Shown here piece by piece: positions 34,884 to 44,277 of a stretch of DNA of 64,000 nt (positions within the stretch are counted from its first letter, which is position 1; every line of letters starts with the position of its first letter). Below the pieces are notes generated by a model. The model had not been told where the DNA came from, did not search any database, and saw only the letters and a list, made by a program, of their open reading frames with translations. The stretch is from assembly GCA_003641745.1 (NCBI GenBank), contig QNAI01000006.1, positions 1-64,000 on the forward strand, in the 5' to 3' direction. The position numbers were made by a program, and so were the translations under genes. This DNA comes from Verrucomicrobiota bacterium (lineage in GTDB: Bacteria; Verrucomicrobiota; Verrucomicrobiia; Opitutales; Opitutaceae).

Positions 34884-35567
34884 TTAAGTTCCAGGGACTG
34901 GCGTCACTACAGCATTGCCCGGTCCGGCGTGGACCGCAACCGGGAACCGGGCCAGGACCTGCTGGATGGTGGTACGCACTCGATCCATATCCGGCCCATC
35001 CTTCTCCATGCGACCGGTTGCCCAGCCCACCCAAGCCAATTCCTTGGTAAAGGCATCGTAGGCTTCGATCGCAAGAGTTCCTTCATCGTATTCGTCGACG
35101 GTGACGGTACTGCCAAAGCCGACACCCACTCCGTATCCGCCGTATCCACCATAGCCGCCGTAGCCACCGTAGGGATATCGGTGTGCCCACCCGCCGTGGC
35201 CGTAGGGATATCCACCCATTCCGTAGTACCCGCCGAATCCGGAATCAGTCACGCTCATCTTCGGAATGGAATTACCTTGGATATTGATCGCGATGTCCGC
35301 TTTTTCCACGTCCCCGACCGGGATATAGCCCAATCGCTGCATATTGTGCTGGATCTCCAGCACGATCGATTCACCGACGCGCAGGAGAGCCCCGGGATTC
35401 GTGCCCTGCATGCTTTCCTCCGTGTAGGGAAGAATGGTGAACGTCCGGAACTGGGCGAAGTCAACCGCTCGATTGACCTGACTGTCGATCTTGGGCGGTG
35501 AGGTACCGCAGCCGGCCATGAGAAGGACAAGACCGGTCAGCGTGAATCCCTGGATAAAAAAGCGCAT
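34884..35567 (-). CDS. DUF4136-like lipoprotein with a Gly/Tyr-rich insert
   Basis: The 227-residue protein has lipobox LMAGC (Cys20). Its DUF4136-like fold starts VDFAQFRTFTILPY and ends with DAFTKELAWVGWATG and a helical tail. Between about residues 108 and 150 lies a low-complexity insert rich in Gly and Tyr (repeated YGGYGG). The family is found in the Gram-negative envelope with unknown function. It is 60 bp from a second DUF4136-like gene upstream. Confidence 0.78.
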   Translation of the reverse strand: MRFFIQGFTLTGLVLLMAGCGTSPPKIDSQVNRAVDFAQFRTFTILPYTEESMQGTNPGALLRVGESIVLEIQHNMQRLGYIPVGDVEKADIAINIQGNSIPKMSVTDSGFGGYYGMGGYPYGHGGWAHRYPYGGYGGYGGYGGYGVGVGFGSTVTVDEYDEGTLAIEAYDAFTKELAWVGWATGRMEKDGPDMDRVRTTIQQVLARFPVAVHAGPGNAVVTPVPGT

Positions 35568-35627
35568 GGTGGAATCTGGAATCGGGCCGTTGCCCGCTCA
35601 AGCCTATTCTCGGGCAGGTATTCTGAT

Positions 35628-36197
35628 TCAGCCGCCGGAATCTTGCGCCGGAAACTGTGTGATGATGTCGCTCAGGGCCGTTGCCGCACCCTGGAAATAC
35701 TCCAATTTGTCCGGTTGGTTCTGGTATCCCTTGCTTTTTGCCCAGCCAAGCCAGGCGATCTTCTCGGTCTCGAGAGCGTAGCAGATGACCATGATTGTGG
35801 TCGACTCCTCATTCACACTGGACGTTCCCCAAGGTGTGCCCGACAACCATGTTCCCGATCCATAGGTGCCGAACTGCGCCCCCGCGATACTCGTTGTCGG
35901 GACTGCTCGACCGCGGGGAACGAGCACGAAATCGGCCTCCTCCAGCGTGTCGGCTTTGGTGTAGCCTTTCTCAGTCAGGATTGACTCGATATAGCCTTCG
36001 ATCGTCGAAAGGATCTGTCTGGCAGCATCATCCAATGCCGGATTGTCCCGGGGGAATTCGTCGACATAAAACGTTTCGAACCGGGACACATTGATCGAAG
36101 GATCACCGGAGAATTGAGCCTTGGGGGCCGTTTGACATCCTGCGAAGAACAGGGCGGAGACGAGAATTGGAAACAGGCGAAGGGAATACTTGATCAT
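35628..36197 (-). CDS. DUF4136-like lipoprotein
   Basis: The 189-residue protein has lipobox FAGC (Cys21). The mature protein has INVSRFETFYVDEFP near the start, ADFVLVPRGRAV in the centre, and LETEKIAWLGWAKSKG before a helical end, which parallels the gene at 34884. It is first in the lipoprotein gene group and divergent from the PPIase gene. Confidence 0.75.
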   Translation of the reverse strand: MIKYSLRLFPILVSALFFAGCQTAPKAQFSGDPSINVSRFETFYVDEFPRDNPALDDAARQILSTIEGYIESILTEKGYTKADTLEEADFVLVPRGRAVPTTSIAGAQFGTYGSGTWLSGTPWGTSSVNEESTTIMVICYALETEKIAWLGWAKSKGYQNQPDKLEYFQGAATALSDIITQFPAQDSGG

Positions 36198-36336
36198 GAT
36201 GGTGCTGGGCCGTTCTGAGCGTGTAACCGGGCTGCGTCAAGAGCCGCTTTTCCAGTAAATTGGCTTGCCGCGACCCGCAAGCAATCAAAGCGTCGATCGC
36301 TCTGCACATCGACACGGCATCATTGCATTCCCAATC

Positions 36337-37278
36337 ATGAAATCCAAAAACGGCCCCGGAATGGTCCGCCGCATTATCAGGGAGCCCTTGATTCAATTTC
36401 TGGCCATAGGCGCCCTGCTCTTCGTTTTGAACGGCACCAACCGGTTCCGCAGCACGCCCATGCCGATCGAAACACCCGCTCGCGTGATCACGATCACTGA
36501 AGTTGACCTGGCCCGATTGGAGGAGTTGTGGGTCATGCAATGGAGGCGTCCGCCGACACCCGAGGAACTCAAAGGATCCCTTGACGGGTATATCCGCGAG
36601 GAGATCCTTTATCGCGAAGCATTGCTGCTCGGGCTCGAAAAGAACGATACCATCATCCGGCGCCGCTTGTCCCAGAAAATGGAATTTCTGTCCAGCGACC
36701 TGGCCGATATGTCCAACCCGACCGCATCCGAACTCGAAGTGTTCTATCAGGACAATGCCGAGGACTACCTCGACCCCACACGCTATACATTCACCCAGTT
36801 CTTCCTGAGTCCGGACCGACGGGGCGAAACGGCGACCGACGACGCAGGACGGCTCATTGAGGATCTGAATGCAGGAAGTCTTTCAACCGTAGAGATCGCC
36901 GAAAGAACCGATCGGTTTATGCTGCCGAGGGAGTTCATCAACCAGTCAGCGACCCAGATCGGTCGAACCTTCGGGACCGGGTTCGCGGATGGGTTTGAAA
37001 ATCTGCCCATCGAAAAATGGACGGGACCCTTTCGCTCAGGCTATGGTCTGCACGTCGTTCGGATCGAATCAAAGACCAAAGAAAGTCAGCCGTCACTGGA
37101 ATCAATCGAAGACCGCGTCCGTCAGGATTTCACATTCCGACGTCGCAGAGATATGAATGACGCCGTTTTCGATAAACTTGCTCAATCCTATGAGATCCGG
37201 TTTGACCTGCCGGACGATGCACAGGTTGTGGATCCTGCGGGTCCGATCGAAGACAACGAACTGTCTCAGGCTGAATAA
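36337..37278 (+). CDS. Membrane-anchored peptidyl-prolyl isomerase, parvulin type
   Basis: The 313-residue protein has an N-terminal membrane anchor (about 16-34) and a long helical SurA-N-like region. The parvulin-like part spans about 165-270 (YTFTQFFLS..., EFINQSATQIGRTFG, GPFRSGYGLHVVRIESK). The G-P-F-x-S-x-Y-G-x-H-V-V motif is the typical parvulin end. It would fold periplasmic proteins. It is directly followed by the HupE/UreJ-like gene (1 bp between stop and start). The pair PPIase plus HupE-like recurs in other bacteria, which suggests that they work together on one membrane system. ATG 36337 is preferred over 36265. Confidence 0.85.
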   Translation: MKSKNGPGMVRRIIREPLIQFLAIGALLFVLNGTNRFRSTPMPIETPARVITITEVDLARLEELWVMQWRRPPTPEELKGSLDGYIREEILYREALLLGLEKNDTIIRRRLSQKMEFLSSDLADMSNPTASELEVFYQDNAEDYLDPTRYTFTQFFLSPDRRGETATDDAGRLIEDLNAGSLSTVEIAERTDRFMLPREFINQSATQIGRTFGTGFADGFENLPIEKWTGPFRSGYGLHVVRIESKTKESQPSLESIEDRVRQDFTFRRRRDMNDAVFDKLAQSYEIRFDLPDDAQVVDPAGPIEDNELSQAE

Positions 37279-37279
37279 G

Positions 37280-38284
37280 ATGGCGCACTTCCGGAATTTC
37301 ATTCTCCCGGTCCTTGGCCTGGTAATCGGGGCAGCCGGGACCATGCATGGGCACGAGGTCCGCCCGGCCTATCTAGAGTTGGCCGAGCAACCGAACGGGT
37401 TGATCGATGTCACTTGGAAAGTCCCGCTCTTTCAAGGCCGTCCGGTCCAGATCGAACCACAATTCCCCGACAACTGGCAGGATGTTTCCGGAAAGACGGT
37501 CAGCCGGCTTCCCGTTGCAATCGTTCAGCGATGGCAGGTCATGCCCGGACAGGACGCACTCGACGGTGCAAAGATCACCGTCCTCGGTCTGCCGACCAAG
37601 ATCCTGGACGTTCTCTTCCGGCTTGAAACGGCCGATGGCGAGGCCTCGGTCGTCATCCTTCGACCCGAATCACCCTCCCACGTCATCTCTCTCGATTCGC
37701 GTTCCGGGAGCACGTGGAATTACGGTATACTGGGAATCGAGCACATCCTCCTGGGCATCGACCACCTGCTCTTTGTTCTCGGTCTGCTGCTCATCGTGAA
37801 GGATCGCTGGATGTTGCTGAAGACGATCACCTCATTTACCATTGCACACAGCATCACCCTCGCCCTGGCCACTCTGGGCTATGCCTCCGCACCGATCGAG
37901 CCGCTCAACGCCGCCATCGCGCTGAGCATTCTCTTCCTCGGTCCGGAGATCGTCCGGTCATGGCGGGGGGAATCCAGCTTCACCCTCAGACACCCATGGG
38001 TGGTTGCCTTCGCTTTCGGGCTGTTGCACGGTTTCGGATTCGCAAGCGGCCTGTCCACCACCGGTCTGCCGCCCTCGGAGATCCCCCTCGCCCTCTTGCT
38101 CTTCAACGTCGGGGTCGAAATAGGCCAGATCGCTTTCGTCGGGTTGGTCTTTGCGATCCTGTCCGCGTTCCGACGCATCGAGGTCAACTGGCCGTTGTGG
38201 GTGCGCCGCATCCCGGGATACGCAGTCGGCGCACTCGGCGCCTTCTGGACCATCGATCGGGTCGCCTTTATGATGCGGATGTAA
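37280..38284 (+). CDS. HupE/UreJ-like membrane protein
   Basis: The 334-residue protein starts with a signal-like helix and an N-terminal domain (HEVRPAYLELAEQ...). About six to seven membrane helices follow, starting near LLGIDHLLFVLGLLLI with the HxxxxxDH motif (H-I-L-L-G-I-D-H). The HupE/UreJ family has been linked to nickel or cobalt uptake, but many members are uncharacterised. Further motifs: HSITLALATLG and FLLHGFGFASGL. It starts one base after the PPIase stop. Confidence 0.82.
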   Translation: MAHFRNFILPVLGLVIGAAGTMHGHEVRPAYLELAEQPNGLIDVTWKVPLFQGRPVQIEPQFPDNWQDVSGKTVSRLPVAIVQRWQVMPGQDALDGAKITVLGLPTKILDVLFRLETADGEASVVILRPESPSHVISLDSRSGSTWNYGILGIEHILLGIDHLLFVLGLLLIVKDRWMLLKTITSFTIAHSITLALATLGYASAPIEPLNAAIALSILFLGPEIVRSWRGESSFTLRHPWVVAFAFGLLHGFGFASGLSTTGLPPSEIPLALLLFNVGVEIGQIAFVGLVFAILSAFRRIEVNWPLWVRRIPGYAVGALGAFWTIDRVAFMMRM

Positions 38285-38665
38285 GACGCATTCATCACTT
38301 TTTAGACCGCCTCCAAGAACGCCCAGGTCATCACGTCCCCAACGGCACGTGCCCAGAACAAGCACGACCCTGGCAAGGATCGCCACGAGTGGAAGGAAAC
38401 AGGATAAACGTGCAGACATGGTCTTTTTCCCGACTTCAACGTTGCTCGTCAGTCACGAATCTACGGATTCGCTCCTTCCTCGCGCCTTGAACTCCGAAAA
38501 AACTCCACGTCCATAAGTGCCAATCTGTTTGGCGGACTACACCAGTCATCGACGGAACCAAGACGGGGACTGTCGGCATCCCAGGCGCCAGCGGCGCTGG
38601 GTTCATCCGAGACCGCCAGTCAAAACGAGACTTGACGTTATAACATAAGTAATTACATTTCTGGC
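38285..38665. other. Intergenic region before the toxin-antitoxin genes
   Basis: About 380 bp. Bases 38291-38314 resemble the right end of the repeat at 381-399 and 43300-43325 (ATCACTTTTTAGA..GCCTCC). A GC-rich inverted pair (GGCGCCAGCGGCGCTGG, 38585-38601) is present. No gene is seen. The 3' end holds the antitoxin promoter and operator. Confidence 0.5.
38632..38656 (+). promoter_or_regulatory. Candidate promoter and twin-palindrome operator of the toxin-antitoxin operon
   Basis: A TTGACG box (38632-38637) precedes two perfect 8-bp palindromes: GTTATAAC (38637-38644) and GTAATTAC (38649-38656). Their centres are 12 bp apart, about one helical turn. An AbrB/MazE-type antitoxin dimer pair could bind here to repress the operon. 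The antitoxin ATG is at 38666, so the leader is very short. Confidence 0.55.
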
Positions 38666-38893
38666 ATGACACTGAAACTCAAGGTTCGCAGGGTGGGTAA
38701 TTCGCTCGGTATCGTGCTGCCCAAGGAGGCCCTTGTACAGCTCAATGTGCAGGAAGGTGACACACTTACTCTGACCGCTGCTCAGGACGGAGTCAGGTTG
38801 ACAGCCACAGACCCGGAATTCTCAAGATCAATGGCGGTCTTCGAGTCTCTCAATCAACGTTATCGAAACACTCTTCGTGAGCTTTCCAAGTGA
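38666..38893 (+). CDS. AbrB/MazE-type antitoxin
   Basis: The 75-residue protein has the swapped-hairpin DNA-binding fold: LKVRRVGNSLGIVLPKEAL (about 5-23), then LNVQEGDTLTL. The C-terminal 25 residues (MAVFESLNQRYRNTLRELSK) would wrap around the toxin. It overlaps the following Doc gene by 4 bp (GTGA). It neutralises the toxin and probably autoregulates the operon through the palindromes upstream. Confidence 0.88.
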   Translation: MTLKLKVRRVGNSLGIVLPKEALVQLNVQEGDTLTLTAAQDGVRLTATDPEFSRSMAVFESLNQRYRNTLRELSK

Positions 38894-39270
38894 AGGAACC
38901 CTATTGGTTTTCGCTGGAAGAGTGTCTCGCGGTGCACGATATGATACTGTCTCAATACGGTGGTGCCACCGGACTCAGGGACGAGGGTCTGCTCGAATCC
39001 GCACTCGCCCGCCCGCTCAATCGCTTTTCATACGGTGAAACCGACCTCTGCGTCCTGGCAGCTTCGTACGCTTCAGGTATCATTCTGAATCATCCCCTCG
39101 TCGATGGTAACAAGAGAACAGGGTTCATGCTTGGCGCCGCGTTTCTGGAAAGGAACGGTCTCACGTTCACCGCCGCTGAAGCAGACGCTGTAATGCAAAC
39201 GCTCTCGTTGGCCGCAGGCGATTCGACGGAGGAAGATTACGCAACCTGGCTGCAATCAAACAGCAGATGA
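38890..39270 (+). CDS. Doc/Fic-family toxin
   Basis: The 126-residue protein has the Fic-like motif H68-P-L-V-D-G-N-K-R-T-G78. The His, Asp and Lys needed for phosphoryl transfer are all present. Doc toxins phosphorylate EF-Tu and stop translation. The start is GTG 38890, inside the end of the antitoxin gene. The neighbour is an AbrB/MazE-type antitoxin rather than Phd, a known alternative pairing for Doc-like toxins. Confidence 0.9.
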   Translation: MKEPYWFSLEECLAVHDMILSQYGGATGLRDEGLLESALARPLNRFSYGETDLCVLAASYASGIILNHPLVDGNKRTGFMLGAAFLERNGLTFTAAEADAVMQTLSLAAGDSTEEDYATWLQSNSR

Positions 39271-39318
39271 CTGGATGGAGGGTTTCTTTTCAGGCAGCCC
39301 TCATCTCAACCTGAAAAC

Positions 39319-39346
39319 CGGATGCTCTGAATCCTCAGAGCATCCG
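39319..39346. terminator. Stem-loop after the toxin-antitoxin operon
   Basis: A perfect 12-bp stem (39319-39330 and 39335-39346) has an ATCC loop. There is no clear T-run, so it may act as a weak terminator or a transcript-end stabiliser for the antitoxin-toxin mRNA. Confidence 0.55.
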
Positions 39347-39382
39347 CGATATCGGGGCCATTCTCGATTGACCCCTGATTAG

Positions 39383-39439
39383 GATTGCAAATTTCGGCAT
39401 GACTATTTTTTATAATTATAAAATCAAAGTTTCTCTATC
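39383..39439 (+). promoter_or_regulatory. AT-rich promoter region of the PL6 lyase gene
   Basis: An AT-rich island (39401-39425, about 25 bp, including TATAATTATA at 39411) breaks the GC-rich background directly upstream of the lyase. The TATAAT box at 39411-39416 is a perfect -10. A TTGCAA at 39385 is 20 bp away, which is long for a -35. Confidence 0.5.
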
Positions 39440-42400
39440 ATGAAGACCCGAGTCCTGACCCTCCTGGCGTCCGTTATCTCTGTCACTGCCCTGCAGGCGC
39501 AGACTTACTACGAGAACGACTTCGAGTCGGACACGGTGGGGGCACAGCCTGCCGGCGACATCACTTTCTCACCTGGAAGCAATACGGCGGAAAACGGGGC
39601 GGTGGTCATCGACAGCGCCTCGACGCCGGCCAATCCACTTACCGGACAGTCTCTCTACGTGTATGACCTCAATGGTGACGGCGCCAGTGGCGTGTCCACC
39701 CATATGCGTTTCCCGTTCAACGGGGGGACCAACGTCTCGAATGTCCGGGTCGATTTTGATTTCCAGCGCGGGTACGCTGCGGCGTCGGTTGATGACACGG
39801 ACACCCGGGTTCATTTCGCCGTGGCCCGGGCCGGTGACAAATTGAACAACTCCGATTTCCGTCCCTTCGAGATCAGGATCCTGAACAACGGGAACCTGGT
39901 TGTTAATTCGGTCGCGGGTTCCGTAACCGAGGGCGCTTACCTGACCGACGCGCCCAATCATCTCAGTGTGCTTATCAATTCACATGATACCAACCCGGTC
40001 GACTACGACGATTCCGAACTGGGGACGGGTACCCTGGCGCCGAATAACCTCCATGTCTTCCTGAACAATACCCTGGTGGGCGAGTACACCTTCCACCAGA
40101 CCCCCGATCCCGCCAATGCGCCCCAGATCGACTTTTACGCCGAGGACAACGATCTCGGTCAATTCGCGTTCTACCAGGACAGCAAGCGCCAGGGAGGACT
40201 GGTCATCGACAACCTGGTGATCAAAAGCCTGGTCGCTGAGATCGGAGGCCTGCCTGCTCCAACCGAACTTTCCGCCACGGCGGATTCCTCGATCCAAATC
40301 AGCCTGACTTGGACCGACAACGCCGATGCCGAAGATGCCTACGTGGTTGAGAGAAAATCGGGATCCGAAGATTTCGCCGTTGTGGCCGAACTCGACGCCG
40401 ATGCTGAGGCCTACACCGACGGAGGCGTGCTTCCGGAGATCACCTACACCTACCGGGTCAAGGCGACCACAAGTGCGGTCGAATCGGACCCTTCCAATGA
40501 AGCGGAAGCGACCACGCCCGAACAGGTCGAACCCCTGATCATCGGGACCGATACCCAGGAGCTTGTAGTAGCCGGCAACACCACGTTCGCGTCGGTTACA
40601 TCCCTTGGCCGTGAACCGCTGACTTACCAGTGGTACAACGGTCAATCCGGCGATACCTCCGATCCGATCGGGGGAGGCACCGGTTCGTCCGTGACGATAA
40701 CAACCACCAACCAGGATATGTCGGTCTGGGTAAGGGTCACCAATTCAAGTGGTTCCTCCGACAGTGACTCGATCGCAATCAAGGTCCACGAACCGATTAC
40801 AACGGTCGTGAACAACGCAGCGGAACTGGAAGAGGCAATTTCAACCGCCCTGCTTGGAGACACCATACTCCTCAAGAATGGGACCTGGGAAAATCTCGTG
40901 ATCCAGTTCACTGCTGAGGGCAACGAAGCCGGTAAGATCACCCTGGGCGCCGAGACAGCGGGCAGAGTCAGCCTGACCGGCGAATCCCGGATCGAAATCG
41001 GCGGCCGACACCTGGTGGTCAGAGACCTCAGTTTTGAAGGCGCCTATTCCGGAAATGACGACGAAGTCATCCAATTCCGCCAAGGCAGCGGCAATCTCGC
41101 CCACAACTGCCGGGTGACCAATATCAGTATGGTCGACTATGTCCCCGAGACCGGCGCCAAGACCGTCTGGGTATCCCTCTACGGAACCAACAACCGGGTC
41201 GACCACTGCTATTTCAAGGGGCATGACGTGCTCGGTGTCACCGTGGTCGTTTGGCTGGGCGACAGCCCGAACGACCACCGTATCGACCACAACCACTTCG
41301 CCGACCGGATGAGCGGCGGCGGTGAGAATGGCTGGGAAACGATTCGGATCGGAACGAGTGAGAACTCGATGAGCAATTCGCGCACCACGGTGGACTACAA
41401 TCTCTTCACCCGGGTCGACGGCGAGATCGAGATCATCTCCAATAAATCCGGGGAGAACATCTATCGATACAATGCGTTCGTGGAATCCCAGGGAACCCTC
41501 ACCCTCAGGCACGGCAACCGCTGTACCGTTGATTCCAATACGTTCATCGGAAGGAACCGCGCGGAGACCGGGGGTATTCGGGTGATCGGTGAGGATCATC
41601 TCATCATCAACAACTACTTCCACGGGACCACGGCGCGTGACGGCGCGGCCATCACGGTATACGCCGGAGTGCCCAACTCGCCCCTTAACGAATACTTCGC
41701 CGCTCACGGTGCGACCATCGCATTCAACACATTTGTGGACAACCAGGGCGCCCTGATCGAGATCGCCGCCGGTTACGGGGAAAGAGACCGCACCGTGCTT
41801 CCGATGAATATCACGGTGGCCAATAACCTGATGGCACAGACCGAATCGGGAGAGACCTCATATGTCATCGGTGAAAATCCGACCGACCAGACCTGGAAGA
41901 CGAACCTGATCCACAACGGCGAGGCCGGAATCGAAGTTGAAGGCGGTTTTCTGATCGGCGACCCGAAACTCGCAGTCAACCTGATCCGCCAGCTGATCCT
42001 CCCGGGTGTTGACGGAGCGGTCGCGGATGCGGCCACCACCGGGATCCTGACCCTGGCCGCAGATATCGAAGGACTCGGACGCGGTTCGACGCCCGATATT
42101 GGTTCTCATGAAGTCACGTCAACCGGTGCGCCGACCCAGGTCGGACCGGTGACCGCGGTCGATACCGGCCCCTCCTATCTCGGTCCCCAGCGCGACCCCA
42201 ATGTGCCGAACCTGCGCCTGATCAACAACTCCACCCGTGCCATTTCAGACATCGGAGAAGCCCTGATGATCAACGGTTTTGTGATCGGCGGAGATAGTCC
42301 CAAGTCCGTTCTTGTGCGGGCGGTGGGTCCCGGCCTGGCTCTCTACAGCATAACCGACCCGATGCCCCAACCGGTATTGAAGCTGTTTGATTCCGACCAG

Positions 42401-43018
42401 AACGAAATCGCCATGAACACAGGTTGGCAGACCGGACCCGAGGCGGACCTGATCGAAGCATCCAATCTGGTGGGGGCATTTCCTCTGCAGGGTGGTTCGC
42501 TCGATTCGGCCCTTCTCATCGGGCTTCCTGCGGGTCCGTACACCGCGCAGGTGACACCGGCTGAAGGAACAGTAGGGACCGTTCTGGTCGAAGTCTACGA
42601 TATCACCCAGGGCAGCGGGACGATGACAAACCAATCGTCACGTGGATTTGTCGGCGACGGGCAGGAAGTCCTCATCACCGGATTTGTGGTTGAGGGAACC
42701 GCCCCTCGACAGGTGCTCGTCCGCGGAGCCGGGCCCGCCCTGACCGACTTGGGAGTGACCACCGCAATCGCTGATCCCACCCTCGCAATCTTCGACCAGG
42801 AAAGTGGGGAGATCGCGGAGAACGACAACTGGTCGGACAACTCCAATGCCTCCGAGATCAAAACGACCGCCGTAGAGGTGGGAGCGTTCCCGTTCGCAGA
42901 CGGATCGGCCGATGCCGCCATTCTCATGACGCTGGAACCGGGGCCCTATACGGCCCGCATTTCCGGTGTGAGTGGCGGAACCGGCACGACATTGGTGGAG
43001 GTTTACCTGGTGGATTGA
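39440..43018 (+). CDS. Secreted PL6-type polysaccharide lyase with FN3-like and duplicated C-terminal modules
   Basis: The 1192-residue protein has a Sec signal peptide (1-20). An N-terminal beta-sandwich lies at about 21-265, an FN3-like domain at about 272-360, and an Ig-like domain at about 365-450. A right-handed beta-helix (about 455-890) is of the PL6 (chondroitinase B/alginate lyase) type. Catalytic Lys669 (SNKS) and Arg690 (LTLRHG) are in place, and Glu662, Glu664 and Asn668 are candidate Ca ligands. Two C-terminal modules of about 130 residues (926-1055 and 1063-1192) share GFV(I/V)xG, VLVRAxGP, GAFP and GPYTA. The substrate is probably a uronic-acid polymer. It is preceded by its own promoter. 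Confidence 0.87.
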   Translation: MKTRVLTLLASVISVTALQAQTYYENDFESDTVGAQPAGDITFSPGSNTAENGAVVIDSASTPANPLTGQSLYVYDLNGDGASGVSTHMRFPFNGGTNVSNVRVDFDFQRGYAAASVDDTDTRVHFAVARAGDKLNNSDFRPFEIRILNNGNLVVNSVAGSVTEGAYLTDAPNHLSVLINSHDTNPVDYDDSELGTGTLAPNNLHVFLNNTLVGEYTFHQTPDPANAPQIDFYAEDNDLGQFAFYQDSKRQGGLVIDNLVIKSLVAEIGGLPAPTELSATADSSIQISLTWTDNADAEDAYVVERKSGSEDFAVVAELDADAEAYTDGGVLPEITYTYRVKATTSAVESDPSNEAEATTPEQVEPLIIGTDTQELVVAGNTTFASVTSLGREPLTYQWYNGQSGDTSDPIGGGTGSSVTITTTNQDMSVWVRVTNSSGSSDSDSIAIKVHEPITTVVNNAAELEEAISTALLGDTILLKNGTWENLVIQFTAEGNEAGKITLGAETAGRVSLTGESRIEIGGRHLVVRDLSFEGAYSGNDDEVIQFRQGSGNLAHNCRVTNISMVDYVPETGAKTVWVSLYGTNNRVDHCYFKGHDVLGVTVVVWLGDSPNDHRIDHNHFADRMSGGGENGWETIRIGTSENSMSNSRTTVDYNLFTRVDGEIEIISNKSGENIYRYNAFVESQGTLTLRHGNRCTVDSNTFIGRNRAETGGIRVIGEDHLIINNYFHGTTARDGAAITVYAGVPNSPLNEYFAAHGATIAFNTFVDNQGALIEIAAGYGERDRTVLPMNITVANNLMAQTESGETSYVIGENPTDQTWKTNLIHNGEAGIEVEGGFLIGDPKLAVNLIRQLILPGVDGAVADAATTGILTLAADIEGLGRGSTPDIGSHEVTSTGAPTQVGPVTAVDTGPSYLGPQRDPNVPNLRLINNSTRAISDIGEALMINGFVIGGDSPKSVLVRAVGPGLALYSITDPMPQPVLKLFDSDQNEIAMNTGWQTGPEADLIEASNLVGAFPLQGGSLDSALLIGLPAGPYTAQVTPAEGTVGTVLVEVYDITQGSGTMTNQSSRGFVGDGQEVLITGFVVEGTAPRQVLVRGAGPALTDLGVTTAIADPTLAIFDQESGEIAENDNWSDNSNASEIKTTAVEVGAFPFADGSADAAILMTLEPGPYTARISGVSGGTGTTLVEVYLVD

Positions 43019-43485
43019 GAGGTTACCCCGGGGCCCGTTCGAAGTGGCCATTTCAAAACAAACCGTAGCAACTGTGTTGCCCGAGCAAGCTTGTTTTACG
43101 GATATCGCTATGTCTGCAACCCCTGCGGCTGCCCGGAAGGACAGCCCTCCACAGAGAATCCAGTTGGAGGGTCGTGCTCCCGCGCGACCGCCCGAAGTCC
43201 AAACACTCAAACAAACCATTGCACTACGGTTTGTTTTCCCTCCAAAAACAATACGTAGTGTTTTCGCCTGGCGACGAGGCTTTTCTGGCCAAACGACACA
43301 TTCCATTACTTTTTAGAGAGCCTCTAAGGCACTCCACATGAACGAAGACGATTACCGAATTAACGCCATCTACTACGACGAGGCCTATGATTCCGTCGGG
43401 GCCACATCCTGCTGCCGGGACACATCCGCCGAATGATCGCATGGTATTGCAAAATGCCTGCGCATTGATAAACAGCATCTCAGAT
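43019..43485. repeat. Intergenic region with repeat end (43271-43325)
   Basis: About 470 bp without a gene. The segment 43271-43325 (GAGGCTTTTCTGGCCAAACG ... CCTCT) matches 346-399 of the window, including the terminal inverted-repeat side. Other parts (AAACAAACCGTAGCAA and TTGCACTACGGTTTGTTT, 43060-43235) form a long-range imperfect inverted pair. It is likely a decayed mobile repeat. Confidence 0.6.
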
Positions 43486-44277
43486 ATGAGGACGTTTCTT
43501 CGGGAGAGAAAACCCGGGTCGAAAACCCGCAGGATCTGGATCGCGGCGTTTGGCGTATTTGCGATGGTCTGCACAGGCTCGAAGGCATCCGATCCGGACC
43601 CGAAAGAACTGATCCGTGCCGCCATGGATCAGTGGCGAGGGACGACCTCCCGGTCGGTAATGACGATGACCATTCATCGCCCGGGTTGGGAACGGAAGAT
43701 GTCGATGCGGGCCTGGACCGAGGGCGACAAGAAGTCCCTCGTACGAGTCACCGCACCCAGGAAGGATGCCGGCAACGGCACGCTCCTGGATGACAAGAAT
43801 ATGTGGACCTTTTCACCCAAGATCAACCGGATCATCAAGGTGCCGTCGTCCATGATGAGTCAGAGCTGGCTGGGCAGCGATTTCTCAAACAAGGACATCA
43901 GCAAGTCCACCGACATCATCCACCAATATGATCACACCCTGGTCGAAATCCGAGAGAATGACGGTCACAGCGAATACTTGATCGAGGCGATTCCCCACGA
44001 GGATGCCGCTGTTGTCTGGGGCAAGGAGGTCCTGGTGATCCGGGACGACAAGGTCCTGCTCAAAGAGGAATATTGGGACCAGGGGGGACTCCTGGTCAAA
44101 GAGATGGAGACAACTGAAATCGCAGAGATGGGCGGTCGGACGGTGGCCAGGACCATGCGCATGAGCAAGGTGGACGCACCGGAGAAGTGGACGGAGATGA
44201 CGGTCGACGACATCGAATTCGACCTCGATCTGGCGGCCAATGTCTTTACGCTTTCGAACCTGCGGAATCCTCGCCAA
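43486..44277 (+). CDS. LolA-like outer-membrane lipoprotein-sorting protein
   Basis: The protein is about 264 residues (stop at 44278-44280). It has a positively charged N terminus, a hydrophobic signal helix (about 17-33) and a mature LolA-like half-barrel: MDQWRGTTSRSVMTMTIHRPGW..., MWTFSPKINRIIKVP, NDKDISKSTD-like and EEYWDQGGLLVKEMETTEI. LolA_like proteins (PF17131-type, by recollection) carry lipids or lipoproteins across the periplasm. ATG 43486 is chosen over 43387. The stop overlaps the start of the ABC permease gene (ATGA), so translation is coupled. Confidence 0.8.

Noticed and set aside
38436-38672. Short minus-strand frame before the antitoxin gene
   Set aside because: It has no RBS or known domain and overlaps the antitoxin promoter.
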